From: Ruminococcus sp. AM36-2AA
Lineage (GTDB): Bacteria > Bacillota > Clostridia > Lachnospirales > Lachnospiraceae
Assembly (NCBI RefSeq): GCF_003461955.1
Contig: NZ_QTYB01000001.1
Span: 52,322 to 116,321 of the forward strand
Reading direction: 5' to 3'
DNA: 64,000 nucleotides
Part shown: positions 33,885 through 43,508 of the stretch, one piece after another
Numbering within the stretch: the first letter of the stretch is position 1
How the letters are laid out: each line of letters opens with the position of its first letter
Program-made: the position numbers and the translations under genes
The notes under the pieces: model-generated
Databases searched by the model: none
What the model was told of the DNA's origin: nothing
Seen by the model: only the letters and a program-made list of their open reading frames with translations

Positions 33885-34679
33885 ATGAAGAAATTAGTAT
33901 TGGTATCATTAAAAACGTTTGCCTTTTTTGTAGGCTGGGCTATATGTGTTTCAATTTTGCCTATACCAGATACAAAAAGTGCGGCAGTCTGGAGATTTTG
34001 GGCAGAATTGATTCCATTATTGTCAGTTATTGGTTTTACAATTATTTTCTGGTTAATAGATAAAAGAAACATACGATTACATCTGACTGGAAAACCTGTT
34101 TATAATATCGTACTTGGGTGTATCACAGGAGCTATTTGGTTAGGAGTATCTGTTGTAATATTATCTTTAACAGGGGCCATACATATTAATGGCAGAAACC
34201 AAATTTCTATGCTTTGGTTATGGTTATTTTCAGCTTTTATCAATAGCGTTATGCAGGAAGTGTTAGTTCGTGGTTACTTATATCAGATGATAAAAAATAA
34301 TTACAACATAGTTGTCGCTGTCCTTATATCTACCGGATTATTTACATTTGCACATGGTGGGGCTTTTGAGGCAGGAATACTTCCTGTACTAAACGTTATA
34401 ACGATGAGTCTTTTCGTGACGGCAGTTTTGGAATACACGGAATCCTTAGTTGCTCCGATTGTAATCCATTTTTTATGGAATGGAGTTGGTGCAATTATTT
34501 TGGGTGGAGTATCATTAGCAGAAGATTATCCGCATTTGTTCAACATGGTAATTAGTGGAAATTCAATTTTGTCGGGTGGCAGCTGTAAAATTGAAGGTGG
34601 CATAGTTGTACTGTTTATGAACTTGATTTTAATGTTTGGATTCGTAATGGCAAAAAAGAAAAGGGACAAAAATCTATAA
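33885..34679 (+). CDS. CPBP-family intramembrane metalloprotease
   Basis: 264 residues, about seven transmembrane helices. Motif 1 reads QEVLVRGYLYQ (Glu with Arg four residues on), motif 2 FTFAHGG and motif 3 VIHFLWNG, so the CPBP/Abi glutamic endopeptidase core is present; the usual EE pair is QE here. Such proteins act in bacteriocin self-immunity or peptide maturation. GAGGAAAAT precedes the start. Confidence 0.88.
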   Translation: MKKLVLVSLKTFAFFVGWAICVSILPIPDTKSAAVWRFWAELIPLLSVIGFTIIFWLIDKRNIRLHLTGKPVYNIVLGCITGAIWLGVSVVILSLTGAIHINGRNQISMLWLWLFSAFINSVMQEVLVRGYLYQMIKNNYNIVVAVLISTGLFTFAHGGAFEAGILPVLNVITMSLFVTAVLEYTESLVAPIVIHFLWNGVGAIILGGVSLAEDYPHLFNMVISGNSILSGGSCKIEGGIVVLFMNLILMFGFVMAKKKRDKNL

Positions 34680-34706
34680 TTTCAGTTTTATTGTACTTTT
34701 CTAATT

Positions 34707-34796
34707 CGAGACACACTGTGCCCTGAATTGAGCTGGTCACATTATCGTGCCCTGATGCGTATAAATGATGAGAAAACAAGAACAAATGCAATGTAG
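34707..34796 (+). pseudogene. DUF1016 (YhcG-type) nuclease fragment
   Basis: Twenty-nine codons ending in TAG encode PELSWSHYRALMRINDEKTR, close to the conserved LSWTHYRxLLRV block of the DUF1016 N-terminal domain. No start and no catalytic C-terminal PD-(D/E)xK part. A small relic between the CPBP gene and the next two-component system. Confidence 0.55.
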
Positions 34797-34849
34797 ACCT
34801 GGGATTTAAAAAACTATACTATAGAAAAGCGTTAGAGGTGGCAGCGGGA

Positions 34850-35509
34850 ATGAAAAATAAAATTTTGGTGATAGAAGATGACCGTGCAATTTCAGAATTG
34901 CTGTGCATGAACCTGGAGGCAGCAGGGTATGAGACTGTGGCAGCGTATGATGGGGAAGAAGCCCAGAGGCTGCTCTTATGGCAGGAGGACGCGGACCTGG
35001 CAGTAGTGGATATCATGCTGCCGGGAAAAGACGGGTTTGCATTGATGGAGGATTTTAAAAAGAAGAAGCTTCCGGTGCTCTACCTGACTGCAAAGGATGA
35101 TGTGGCTTCCAAGGTGAAGGGATTAAAGCTGGGTGCGGAAGATTATATGGTAAAGCCTTTTGAGATGCTGGAACTTCTGGTACGCATTGAGAAGGTGCTG
35201 GAGAGGACGGGACGGGCCAAGAAAGTCTTAACGGTCCGGAACATCCTGGTGGACATGCAAAGCCATCAGGTCTACAAAGACGGGCTTCCGGTAAGCCTAA
35301 AGCCAATGGAATATGACCTCTTTGTGCTGCTCCTGCAAAATAAGAACATTGCGCTTGGAAGGGAAGAACTGTTAAAACGGGTCTGGGGAGAAAACTACCT
35401 GGGAGAAAGCAGGACGGTGGATGTCCATATCGGACAGCTCAGAAAAAAGCTGGAACTTTATGATGAGATCAGGACGATCCCGAAACTTGGATACCGTCTG
35501 GAGGAATAA
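34850..35509 (+). CDS. OmpR-family response regulator
   Basis: 219 residues from the ATG at 34850 (GAGGTGG upstream; a GTG at 34838 is less likely). Receiver with VIEDD, VVDIMLPGKDG and VKPF, then an OmpR winged helix (SLKPMEYDLFVLLL, TVDVHIGQLRKKL, KLGYRLEE). Pairs with the kinase that starts 3 bp after its stop. A TATACT -10 is visible near 34814. Confidence 0.92.
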   Translation: MKNKILVIEDDRAISELLCMNLEAAGYETVAAYDGEEAQRLLLWQEDADLAVVDIMLPGKDGFALMEDFKKKKLPVLYLTAKDDVASKVKGLKLGAEDYMVKPFEMLELLVRIEKVLERTGRAKKVLTVRNILVDMQSHQVYKDGLPVSLKPMEYDLFVLLLQNKNIALGREELLKRVWGENYLGESRTVDVHIGQLRKKLELYDEIRTIPKLGYRLEE

Positions 35510-35511
35510 GG

Positions 35512-36771
35512 ATGAAGCTGTGGAAACGAACGGTACTTCTTATGCTGGTAACGCTATTATGTGCCCTGATCCCAGTGGGAACGCTAAGTCTTTATATCAC
35601 AGGAAAACGAAGCCTCAATAATGCTGCAGAGACCTACGGAAGACAGCTGGAAAATGGCAAGATACTCCTGGAACAATTTTGGGATAACAGCAAATATGAG
35701 CAGATGTCCGAGACTGGAAAGCAGGCTTATATGGGCTTTCAGTTCCAGCGATGCTGTGGGGAAGGCATGGCCCTGATCGACCGAAAAAGCAATGCCGTCA
35801 TTGAAAACCTGACAGATTATAAAGTGGTGGGGCTCGAAAACTTAGGCTTAAAGGATGAAGGAGATCCGTATGCCTACAAGATACAGAAACTGGGACAGAA
35901 ATACCTCCTTCTCCAGCTGGAACCATTATCCAGACCGGAAGGATACGAAGTCCTCTCTGTCCGGGAAGTCACAGGGCTTTTTGCAGAGCTGAGACAGACC
36001 GCTGTCTGGTTTTTGGGAATTTATCTGGCTGTGTTCCTGATCGCCGGCCTTTTTATTTATATGATGATGCGAAGAACTGTGGAACAGATGGAGAAGTTAC
36101 AGGAAGTGGCAGAGAAACAGGAGCTGCTCATGGGGGCACTTTCCCATGAAATGCGTACCCCGTTAACGTCCATTATCGGGTATTCGGATACCCTGCGCCA
36201 TGTAAAGCTGAAAGATGAACAGAAAGACCGGGCACTGGAACATATCAACCGGGAGGGAAAGCGCCTGGAGGCTCTTTCTGGGAAGATGCTACAGATGCTA
36301 GGGCTTTATCAGAATCATGCCATACAGATGGAAATGACCATGGCAGGTGACCTTTTAAACCATGTCATAGACATGGAAAAAGAACAGGCAGAAAAGAAAG
36401 CGGTGCATCTCAAGATGGAATGTGAAGCTTTTTCCATGAAAATGGATCCGGCCTTGATGGAAAGCCTTCTGATAAACCTGATCGACAATGCCCTAAAGGC
36501 TACGGATGCCGGTGGAAGCATTTGGGTAAAGGCTTATGAGAAAGCTGGAAAAAAGATCTTTGAGGTGTCGGATACCGGAATGGGGATCCCGGAGGAAGAA
36601 CTGGGAAAGATCACAGATGCATTCTATATGGTGGACAAATCACGAAGCCGAAAAGAAGGCGGATCCGGACTTGGGCTGGCACTCTGTGTGAAGGTGGCAG
36701 AAATCCATGGTGGATGCTTGAAAATCGAAAGCAGACAGAGAGAGGGGACCACGGTAAGAGCCATCTTCTGA
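35512..36771 (+). CDS. Sensor histidine kinase
   Basis: 419 residues. Transmembrane helices near 8-28 and 165-187 enclose a ~135-residue extracellular domain with a Cys-Cys pair (RCCGEGMALID). Then the H-box ALSHEMRTPLTSIIGYSDTL, N box NLIDNALKAT, and G boxes DTGMGIP and GGSGLGLALCV. Classical orthodox kinase. GGAGGAATAAGG precedes the start. Followed by a terminator and a lipoprotein gene that may be its target or co-sensor. Confidence 0.92.
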   Translation: MKLWKRTVLLMLVTLLCALIPVGTLSLYITGKRSLNNAAETYGRQLENGKILLEQFWDNSKYEQMSETGKQAYMGFQFQRCCGEGMALIDRKSNAVIENLTDYKVVGLENLGLKDEGDPYAYKIQKLGQKYLLLQLEPLSRPEGYEVLSVREVTGLFAELRQTAVWFLGIYLAVFLIAGLFIYMMMRRTVEQMEKLQEVAEKQELLMGALSHEMRTPLTSIIGYSDTLRHVKLKDEQKDRALEHINREGKRLEALSGKMLQMLGLYQNHAIQMEMTMAGDLLNHVIDMEKEQAEKKAVHLKMECEAFSMKMDPALMESLLINLIDNALKATDAGGSIWVKAYEKAGKKIFEVSDTGMGIPEEELGKITDAFYMVDKSRSRKEGGSGLGLALCVKVAEIHGGCLKIESRQREGTTVRAIF

Positions 36772-36817
36772 TTTACAATTTGTTTACATCTTGATGAATA
36801 CATCGGCGAAGCAATAT

Positions 36818-36853
36818 GGTACTCTTTTCTCATAAGAAGAGGGTACCTTTTTT
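36818..36853 (+). terminator. Terminator between kinase and lipoprotein gene
   Basis: GGTACTCTTTTCT (36818-36830) pairs with AGAAGAGGGTACC (36835-36847) followed by six T residues. It lies just 29 bp before the lipoprotein start, so it could act as an attenuator for that gene. Confidence 0.85.
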
Positions 36854-36881
36854 AATACCGAAAGGAAAGGATGGAAAAAGG

Positions 36882-38264
36882 ATGAAGAAAATAAAAATGT
36901 TTATGGGAGCCGTTCTGTGTATGAATCTTTTGACATTATCCGGATGTGACCGTGTTGTCCAGTCTGCTGTTGTGGAAGAAAAAGATCAGACAGAACAGAA
37001 AAAAGGAGAGAAAAAGGAGACAGTTCAGAAAACCGTTGCCGAACAGGTACAGGCACCGGAAACATACCAGACAACGATCCAGGCAGATCTAAGATCAGCG
37101 GACCGGGAGGATAAAGAAACCCCGATGAATTTTACCCTGACAGCGGATGCACCGGTAAAAGTCCCGGATGTAGATGCAATCTGTTTAAAAAAAGTAAAAA
37201 GGGTGGCGATTCCTGAAGAAGAACAGAATAAAATAAAAGACACATTCGGAAAAGGACAGCCCATGCAGGAAGAGAAGAATGAGAACGAACAGGCGGGGAC
37301 ATATACAGTAGATGGACTGACCTATCGGTATTCTTATACACAGAGTGAGCAGGTATCGGATGTGGAGGAACTCGGATTTTGGATAGCGAAGTTTATCTTT
37401 GACGATTGTGGAGACATGACCCTGGAATCGAGTGAGAAAAAAGAAAGAGAAGAACGCTTTCAAAATTATATAAAGGCAGGAAGCGGGAAAGTATCTGAAA
37501 AGGAAGCAAAGGAGAAGGTTTCAGGTCTTGTGTCCGGAAACTGGGAGATATTTGAAAGTTCCTCAAAAGCACTTACTGAAGGAAGCACTACCCTGGAAAA
37601 AGATGACTTCATTTTTGAACGGATGATAGACGGGGTTCCGGTTAATTATGTGAGGGAAACCTCTCTGCCTGTTAATGAGCAGGCTCTTGAATGGGAAAAC
37701 GAAGATGGAACACTTCATGAAGGACAGTCTGAAGGATGGGAAAATGAAGTACTGACGATGGACTTTTGCAGTGGGACACTTCAGAGTTTTCTGCACCGAA
37801 ATCCCATAGAAGCATCGAATGCTTCCGATGAAAGGCTGTTCCTACTTCCTTTTGATGAGGTCAAGGATATCTTTGAAAAAACGATCACTTTGCAGGTCAT
37901 GACAGAAGACAAGAATCGGCTGATCTCTGTCGATGGAGGAAGCCACTACCGTTATCCGTCCATTGATGCACAGAGTGCGGAGATAACCATAACAAAGGTA
38001 CAGCTGGGTTATATGTGCATGCCAGACAGTGAAGGCAGCGATACCGAAGCAGTCCTGATCCCGGTGTGGGATTTTTATGGAACCTGGACATCCAAAGAGC
38101 CAGAGTATGAGTACGGAAATGGGGAGGATGGACCTGTCATGGGAGACGTGACGATGGATAATGCAGGCGTTCCACTCCTTACGATCGATGCACGGGATGG
38201 AAGCGTAATACAAAGGATTCAGGCTGGATGGGCGGCTTCTATGGGATCCAAGGATATAAAATAG
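36882..38264 (+). CDS. Large lipoprotein linked to a two-component system
   Basis: 460 residues from the ATG at 36882; the frame upstream crosses the terminator and is not coding. Signal peptide with lipobox LSGC. The mature protein starts with a charged Glu/Lys-rich linker, then a beta-rich body with WDFYGTW and LLTIDARDGSVIQRIQAG near the end, resembling DUF6034-type clostridial lipoproteins (tentative). Position after the regulator/kinase pair suggests a role in sensing or as its main output at the cell surface. Confidence 0.72.
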   Translation: MKKIKMFMGAVLCMNLLTLSGCDRVVQSAVVEEKDQTEQKKGEKKETVQKTVAEQVQAPETYQTTIQADLRSADREDKETPMNFTLTADAPVKVPDVDAICLKKVKRVAIPEEEQNKIKDTFGKGQPMQEEKNENEQAGTYTVDGLTYRYSYTQSEQVSDVEELGFWIAKFIFDDCGDMTLESSEKKEREERFQNYIKAGSGKVSEKEAKEKVSGLVSGNWEIFESSSKALTEGSTTLEKDDFIFERMIDGVPVNYVRETSLPVNEQALEWENEDGTLHEGQSEGWENEVLTMDFCSGTLQSFLHRNPIEASNASDERLFLLPFDEVKDIFEKTITLQVMTEDKNRLISVDGGSHYRYPSIDAQSAEITITKVQLGYMCMPDSEGSDTEAVLIPVWDFYGTWTSKEPEYEYGNGEDGPVMGDVTMDNAGVPLLTIDARDGSVIQRIQAGWAASMGSKDIK

Positions 38265-38295
38265 AGTGTCAATTTCAATTTCTAATCAATGATGA

Positions 38296-38325
38296 CAGAA
38301 AGACCTGGAATTTCAGGTCTTTCTG
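38296..38325 (+). terminator. Hairpin terminator after the lipoprotein gene
   Basis: CAGAAAGACCTG pairs perfectly with CAGGTCTTTCTG across a 6-nt loop; only a short T-containing run follows. Confidence 0.7.
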
Positions 38326-38387
38326 CTTTACAGGAAAAAGAAAAATACGTTATACTTTTCCTATAGAAAAAGGTTGGAGGAATATGT

Positions 38388-40181
38388 ATGGCAGAAAAAA
38401 TGGCAGATCGGATCTCAGAGATTTTAAAAGGATCTAATTTTCAAACGGCAGAGAAAGCACTGACAGATTTCTGCGGAACGATGGATGGGGAATTCAGGAA
38501 TCTTCTGGTGGATATTATTGTGGAACGATGGATTGATACGCCTAAAGACGTACCGTTTTCCTATGCCCGCAGCATTTGGAATCGGAAAGATATAAATAGA
38601 GAAGAGTATCAGGCATTGCTGGAGGAAATCCGAAGCTATCCCATCGCACCGATCAACAAGGCAAAGATATCGGATTTTTTATGGGTTGTGGAAAATGATT
38701 TTTCAAATGCTAAAATAGCAGAAACGGCTTATTGCGAACACTTGAAGAACACCGGTGCATTTGCAGATCATATCATGGCTATAAACCGGATCTTGTTTAT
38801 CTCTAAAAAAATCCGAAGCAAGGAAATCAATGAAGAGGTGCGAAAGAATCTGCTGATAAAAGTATTAGAAGAGTATGATAATAGCAGCCACGCAAAAATT
38901 GGATATTTGATAAAAACTGCCATGGAGGAAAAAGTGGATACAGGATATCTGATCCCTTATGTGGAAAATATCTTGAAAACTTACGATGATAATAGCTGTG
39001 ATGCACCGCTCATTGGTAAGTTTTGTGATCTGTTGGAAGAACTCTATTGCAGAAAAAATAACTGGCAGAAGAAAAAGTGTATTACTGAACCTAAACTGAT
39101 TGCGATACGAAGACGTAAGATTCAGGCTGTCCGGATGGAGGCTGAATATGCCGGGGCCTCTTCCAAAGGAAATTTAATGAGAAAGATTCACTATTTGAAA
39201 GAGGTTATTCAGTTGTTAAAGACCATACAGGGTACGGAAGAAGAAAGAAAGGCACTGTTGCAGGAAATAGCACAGATAGAAGAAGCTTCCCTTTCGGAGA
39301 TGATGGTATGGAGTGATAAACAGGATGCCAGCGGCATTGTAAAAGAACTGTTCCGCCAACTGGAAGATCTTGATAAAGAAGAGGCATTATGTTATTTTGC
39401 TTCATTTCTTCCGATTCCGGTAAGAGAAAAGGTAAAGAATCAAGTATTAAATAGGACTGGGATCCTGAACACGATATTTCCAGCGGCAATCCTTGGAAAA
39501 GGAGGAAAATTAATTGCTAAAAGCAGGCCTGTGAAAAAGCCTGATGGAACAATCGATGAAGGTGCGCTTAAGGATAATATGGAGCGGACAGCAGCCATGG
39601 AGATGGATTATTTTGCACAGATTCTGGTGAGAAATACGTTTGAATATATTCGTTCCAGATTTGTGATCGAAGAGAGTGATGTAAAAAAGATTGTAGATGT
39701 AAGTTGTGCGATTCCGGAGGGGAGAAAAGAATCGTATACCAAGGGTCTTATGTTTGGCTTTTCAGGAGATTTTTTGACGGCGCTAAGTATCCTGATTCCA
39801 CAGATAGAAAATGCAGTAAGATATCTGGCAGTGGAATGTGGAGAACCTGTTTACAACATGAATGAAGAAGGGATTGAAGAAATAAAATCAATGCACGCTG
39901 TCTTAGAATTGGAAGGAGTAAAAGAAAGTCTGGATGAAGACCTTATATTTGCTTTAAATACGATTTTCTGTTCAAAATTTGGATTTAACATGCGCAACAA
40001 TGTGGCACATGGAATGCTGGATGATCAGGCATTCCAGAGCTTTAAAGCTTTGTATATCTGGTGGTTTGCACTGAAATTTTGCTATCTATTCTGCGGAAAA
40101 TTACAGGAGGAGAATAGAAGCAAAATAAATAAAAAGCTGAAACAGCTGATGGAGAAGAAAGATAATATGGATGAGAATTAA
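38388..40181 (+). CDS. DUF4209 protein with HEPN-like RNNVAH motif
   Basis: 597 residues, soluble and mostly helical, start after TTGGAGG. The N-terminal ~350 residues are alpha-helical repeats of the DUF7380 kind. The C-terminal ~110 residues fit DUF4209: PQIENAVRYLAVECGEPVYN, then R536-N-N-V-A-H541 (NMRNNVAHGML) and WWFALKFCYL. The R-x4-H motif is the catalytic signature of HEPN ribonucleases, many of which act in phage defence or as toxins. It is a single gene flanked by terminators, followed by a SUKH immunity-type gene on the other strand. RNase activity is inferred. Confidence 0.8.
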   Translation: MAEKMADRISEILKGSNFQTAEKALTDFCGTMDGEFRNLLVDIIVERWIDTPKDVPFSYARSIWNRKDINREEYQALLEEIRSYPIAPINKAKISDFLWVVENDFSNAKIAETAYCEHLKNTGAFADHIMAINRILFISKKIRSKEINEEVRKNLLIKVLEEYDNSSHAKIGYLIKTAMEEKVDTGYLIPYVENILKTYDDNSCDAPLIGKFCDLLEELYCRKNNWQKKKCITEPKLIAIRRRKIQAVRMEAEYAGASSKGNLMRKIHYLKEVIQLLKTIQGTEEERKALLQEIAQIEEASLSEMMVWSDKQDASGIVKELFRQLEDLDKEEALCYFASFLPIPVREKVKNQVLNRTGILNTIFPAAILGKGGKLIAKSRPVKKPDGTIDEGALKDNMERTAAMEMDYFAQILVRNTFEYIRSRFVIEESDVKKIVDVSCAIPEGRKESYTKGLMFGFSGDFLTALSILIPQIENAVRYLAVECGEPVYNMNEEGIEEIKSMHAVLELEGVKESLDEDLIFALNTIFCSKFGFNMRNNVAHGMLDDQAFQSFKALYIWWFALKFCYLFCGKLQEENRSKINKKLKQLMEKKDNMDEN

Positions 40182-40337
40182 TATAAAATGGTTGGACGGA
40201 TGGTATGGTTTCCTTAAAAAGTGTTCGGAAGTATCTGGCAAGCATAGCGTTTGGATATCAAAACGCACTTTGGGGACGGCCTCAACCCCCGGAATGTGTA
40301 GCACTGAGAGTAAATCTATAAATATAATATGAATTAT

Positions 40338-40374
40338 AAAAACACTCCAACTTATTAGTAGTCAGAGTGTTTTT
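40338..40374. terminator. Bidirectional terminator between DUF4209 and SUKH genes
   Basis: AAAAACACTC (40338-40347) pairs with GAGTGTTTTT (40365-40374), giving T runs in both directions. The stretch 40182-40337 shows no gene. Confidence 0.85.
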
Positions 40375-40422
40375 CATAAACATATATTTTGAAATAAAAA
40401 TATAGAGAAAGTATTTTGGTAG

Positions 40423-40965
40423 TTACGGATTTAAGAAAAACCAAAATTCATGTCCCTGGCATACAATATAGCGCTCCAACCACTCATTAAAAGGAAGGTT
40501 AAAACGATCGGTGTCAGGAGCTGGATAACATAAATAATCTTCTCTACCTTCTAATACAGCTTGTAAATCCATGGTTATATCACCTATATCTTGCAGAAAA
40601 AGAATGGGAAGATGATAGGTGAATTCTGGATCAGATAAAATGGGTGTATTATTCCAAACCTCTTTTTGATTAAGAGCTTCTTTTAAAGAGTAGATGGTAC
40701 AGCTGACTAGAGAACTACCCTCTTCTCCACAAAAAAGCTCCATTCCATTTGAACAAGATAAAAAGGCTTTATACGAAGCGGGAAGTTTCATGTTGGGAAA
40801 ATATTTTTCAAATAACTGAATTTCTTCGGAGGATACAGGTGGGTAAAATTTATGAGTTACTTTTATAGGCTCATCACCTAAATGCCATTGATAGACCCAA
40901 CCATTATTATCCATTTCATATTTTAAATTTTTGAAAATTCTGTGTATTGCATTTACATCTTCCAT
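40423..40965 (-). CDS. SMI1/KNR4 (SUKH) family protein
   Basis: 180 residues, soluble. The SUKH pattern is visible: VSSEEIQLFEKYFPNMKLPA then SYKAFLSCSNGMELF (the LP..Y..FL...NG core), DLQAVLEG, and FNEWLERYIVC near the end. SUKH proteins are immunity proteins of polymorphic toxin systems or general adaptors. No toxin gene is adjacent; the nearest candidate partner is the convergent DUF4209 protein. AGGAGAGAG lies just upstream of the ATG. Confidence 0.87.
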   Translation of the reverse strand: MEDVNAIHRIFKNLKYEMDNNGWVYQWHLGDEPIKVTHKFYPPVSSEEIQLFEKYFPNMKLPASYKAFLSCSNGMELFCGEEGSSLVSCTIYSLKEALNQKEVWNNTPILSDPEFTYHLPILFLQDIGDITMDLQAVLEGREDYLCYPAPDTDRFNLPFNEWLERYIVCQGHEFWFFLNP

Positions 40966-41010
40966 TATGTACTCTCTCCTTAATAATTTCTAAACCAAGA
41001 AGTTATTGCT

Positions 41011-41256
41011 CTATGGCTTTCGGTTTTGACAGGCATTAAATTCAATACCGCCCTCGTAATATTTAGAAACACAAAGCCGTACGGTTGCTGAACTAACGGC
41101 AAGTTTTTCAGCGATATCGTTGAAAGTCATGCCATCAGATTTATATAATAAAATTTTGGCACGATCTACAATTTGTGCCTGAATTGTTCTTTTTTTTGAT
41201 AATGTTTTAAGGTAATCTTTGTCTTCCTCTGACAGAGTAAGATATGTTCTTCTCAT
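41011..41256 (-). pseudogene. IS630-type transposase N-terminal fragment
   Basis: 81 residues from the ATG at 41256. It has the N-terminal helix-turn-helix of IS630-like transposases (LTLSEEDKDYLKTLSKK, RAKILLYKSDGMTFNDIAEKL, VSSATVRLCVSKYYEGGIE) and then stops. The DDE catalytic domain (~250 residues) is absent, so it is a truncated relic, or at best a small DNA-binding protein. Confidence 0.7.
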
Positions 41257-41385
41257 AGCGTTCATCCCTTTCTTAGATAACACTATTATACCACACATTA
41301 TCCTCAAAATATATAGTAGCTATTTAATTTACGTTATACTAGAAATGTGAACTTCCGTAATAATTAACTCTCGAAAGGCGGCGCC

Positions 41386-42054
41386 ATGTATCTCGATTTT
41401 CAAGTAAAAATACCAACTGAATCAGCTGGCATTACTCGTAAAAAAATTAAGGGAACCACTTACATTTACTATGCATATGAACATAATTACAATACAAAAA
41501 AAGGGTATACTGTCCCTAAGAACACGACGATTAGAAAGTGTACAGAGGATGATTCGGAGCTGATGTATCCGAACACCAACTTTTTGAAATTTTTCCCGGC
41601 TGAGGAACTGCCGGAAACAAAAGGCAGTGCTTACAGGAGCGGGTGTCTCAGAGCTGGTACCTATTTTGTACTGCGTAAGATTATAGCGGAGTATCACCTG
41701 GATGAAATGCAGGGAGATATCATTGGAAAGAACAACGGTTTGTTTCTGGACTTGGCAGTGTATTCCATCATTGCAGAAAACAATGCCGGACAGTATTATC
41801 CCGATTATGCGTATAACCACCCATTATTTACAGACCGGATGAAAATCTACAGTGACACAAAAGTCTCCGATTTTATTAACAGCATAACCAGGCTCTGCCA
41901 GATTGGTGGTGCGGTGGAATCGGTGCTGGGTTCTGCAATTGAGGAAGAAGATATCCCGAAGCTGATTGGCTTCTTAAAAAGGCAGGAAGCAAACGGAAAG
42001 TTTTTCTCAAAGGCAATGCAGAAAGAGCCAGTTGCAAATACGGAGGAAGTGTAA
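41386..42054 (+). pseudogene. Chimera of IS1634-like transposase N-terminus and DUF3847 C-terminus
   Basis: 222 codons. Residues 1 to ~167 match the start of IS1634-type transposases (YLDFQVKIPTESAGITRKK, LFLDLAVYSIIAENNAGQYY, DYAYNHPLF). From about residue 168 it changes to RLCQIGGAVESVLG and KLIGFLKRQEANGKFFSKAM, the C-terminus of DUF3847 proteins that precede mobA in mobilizable elements. The catalytic part of the transposase and the N-terminus of DUF3847 are missing. It probably arose by insertion and deletion. Confidence 0.75.
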
Positions 42055-42106
42055 TGCCGGAGGGAGTGGGTTTTCCATTCCCTTCATTGTTTTTTATGAA
42101 GGGCGC

Positions 42107-42155
42107 ACTTATGGACAACCAGAGGTCGTCCGTATAAGTTTGCCACAAGTGGCAA
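42107..42155 (+). other. Candidate oriT
   Basis: Imperfect inverted repeat ACTTATGGAC (42107-42116)/GTCCGTATAAGT (42128-42139), followed at once by a perfect small hairpin TTGCCAC-AA-GTGGCAA (42140-42155). It lies in the 330-bp non-coding interval directly upstream of mobA, the usual place of oriT in MobA/MobL-type elements. The rest of 42055-42380 contains repeated ATGCAG motifs and no gene. Confidence 0.5.
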
Positions 42156-42380
42156 CCGGTCTGCGCTCACGCTTGCCGGGCTCGTTCCGTCGGCGGGCAT
42201 TTCATGCAGACCTGCTCATGCCGTAGGAGGCACTCTTCGCCAGAGGGGCGCATTCCATGCAGGCTGTTATGCACAGGGCACTCTTATGCAGAGGGCGTTC
42301 CGGCAGATACCTTTTTCTTTTAGGAAAACGTTACCTGCCGGAAATCAAAGCCGGATACGGCAGAAAGGAGGAAACGGATC

Positions 42381-43470
42381 ATGGCAATTTTTCATTATAC
42401 AGTAAAGATTGTTGGACGCAGCAAAGGAAAATCCATCATATCGGCATCTGCTTATCTCAATGGCGATGTGATGAAAAATGAAGAAACAGGCAGGATCAGT
42501 TATTACACTTCCAAAAGAGAAGTTGTTTATACCAACCTGTTGATGTGTGAAAATGCACCACAGGAATGGCTGAATGTACCTGCTCTTTTATATCAGACGG
42601 TTCCAGAAATCTGTCCGATATAAAAGAGCAGATAACAAAGATGCCGCACTGGAAAAATTTAAACTCACTTTTCAGAAACAGCGTTTGTGGAATGAAGTTT
42701 TGAAGATTGAGAAGACCTCGGATGCACAACTCGGCAGGTCATTTGAGTTCTCACTTCCGAAAGAATGGAGCCGACAGGAACAGATTGATTATACAACTGA
42801 ATATATTCAAAAGACCTTTGTAGATAAGGGAATGTGTGCGGACTGGAGCATCCACGATAAAGGCGATGGAAATCCTCATGTGCATTTACTTGTGACGATG
42901 CGATCATTCAATCCAGACCATTCATGGGGAAACAAAGAAGTCAAGGACTGGGATTTTGTCAGAGATGAAAATGGAAATATTGTGGTGGATGAATCCCATT
43001 CGGACTGGTGGCAGGATAAAAAGAACCCTGACCGTCATGGAATCCGAATCCCGGTATTGGACGAAAATGGCAATCAGAAAGTCGGTGCAAGGAACCGTAA
43101 ACAGTGGAAACGTGTATTAACCGATGCTACCGGGTGGAACAATCCGAAAAATTGTGAACTGTGGCGGAGTGAATGGGCGAATGTATGTAATGCTCATTTG
43201 AAAGTGGAAAATCACATTGACCACCGTTCTTATGCAAGGCAGGGAAAATTTGAGATACCAACGATCCATGAGGGTGCGGATGCCAGAAAAATTGATGAGA
43301 AATTTCAAAACGGACAGACATCCTCCGCTTCATGGAAAGTGGAGGAAAACCAGATCATTAAAAACGCTATTCCGATAAATCTCATGGTATTCCTATTACT
43401 ATCACATGTTATTTATATTGGAATCCGATGTTATGTGAAAGACTGGCAGGAAGAACGGGGATATTTTTAA
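42381..43470 (+). pseudogene. mobA: Frameshifted and truncated MobA/MobL relaxase
   Basis: The first frame (42381-42623) starts MAIFHYTVKIVGRSKGKSII, the relaxase start of MobA/MobL. Near 42580-42600 the frame must change; the second frame (to 43470) continues RRFQKSVRYKRADNKDAALE and includes the metal-binding HDKGDGNPHVHLLVTMR motif. Beyond about 43370 the relaxase sequence gives way to an unrelated hydrophobic tail, so the C-terminal part is lost. AGAAAGGAGG precedes the start. The break region contains a strong hairpin (GCTCTTTTATATC and its inverse, 42585-42632). Nonfunctional unless the frame is corrected. Confidence 0.88.
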
Positions 43471-43508
43471 AATCTAATTTGTTCATTTGCGTTATTTATA
43501 TTTATTTT

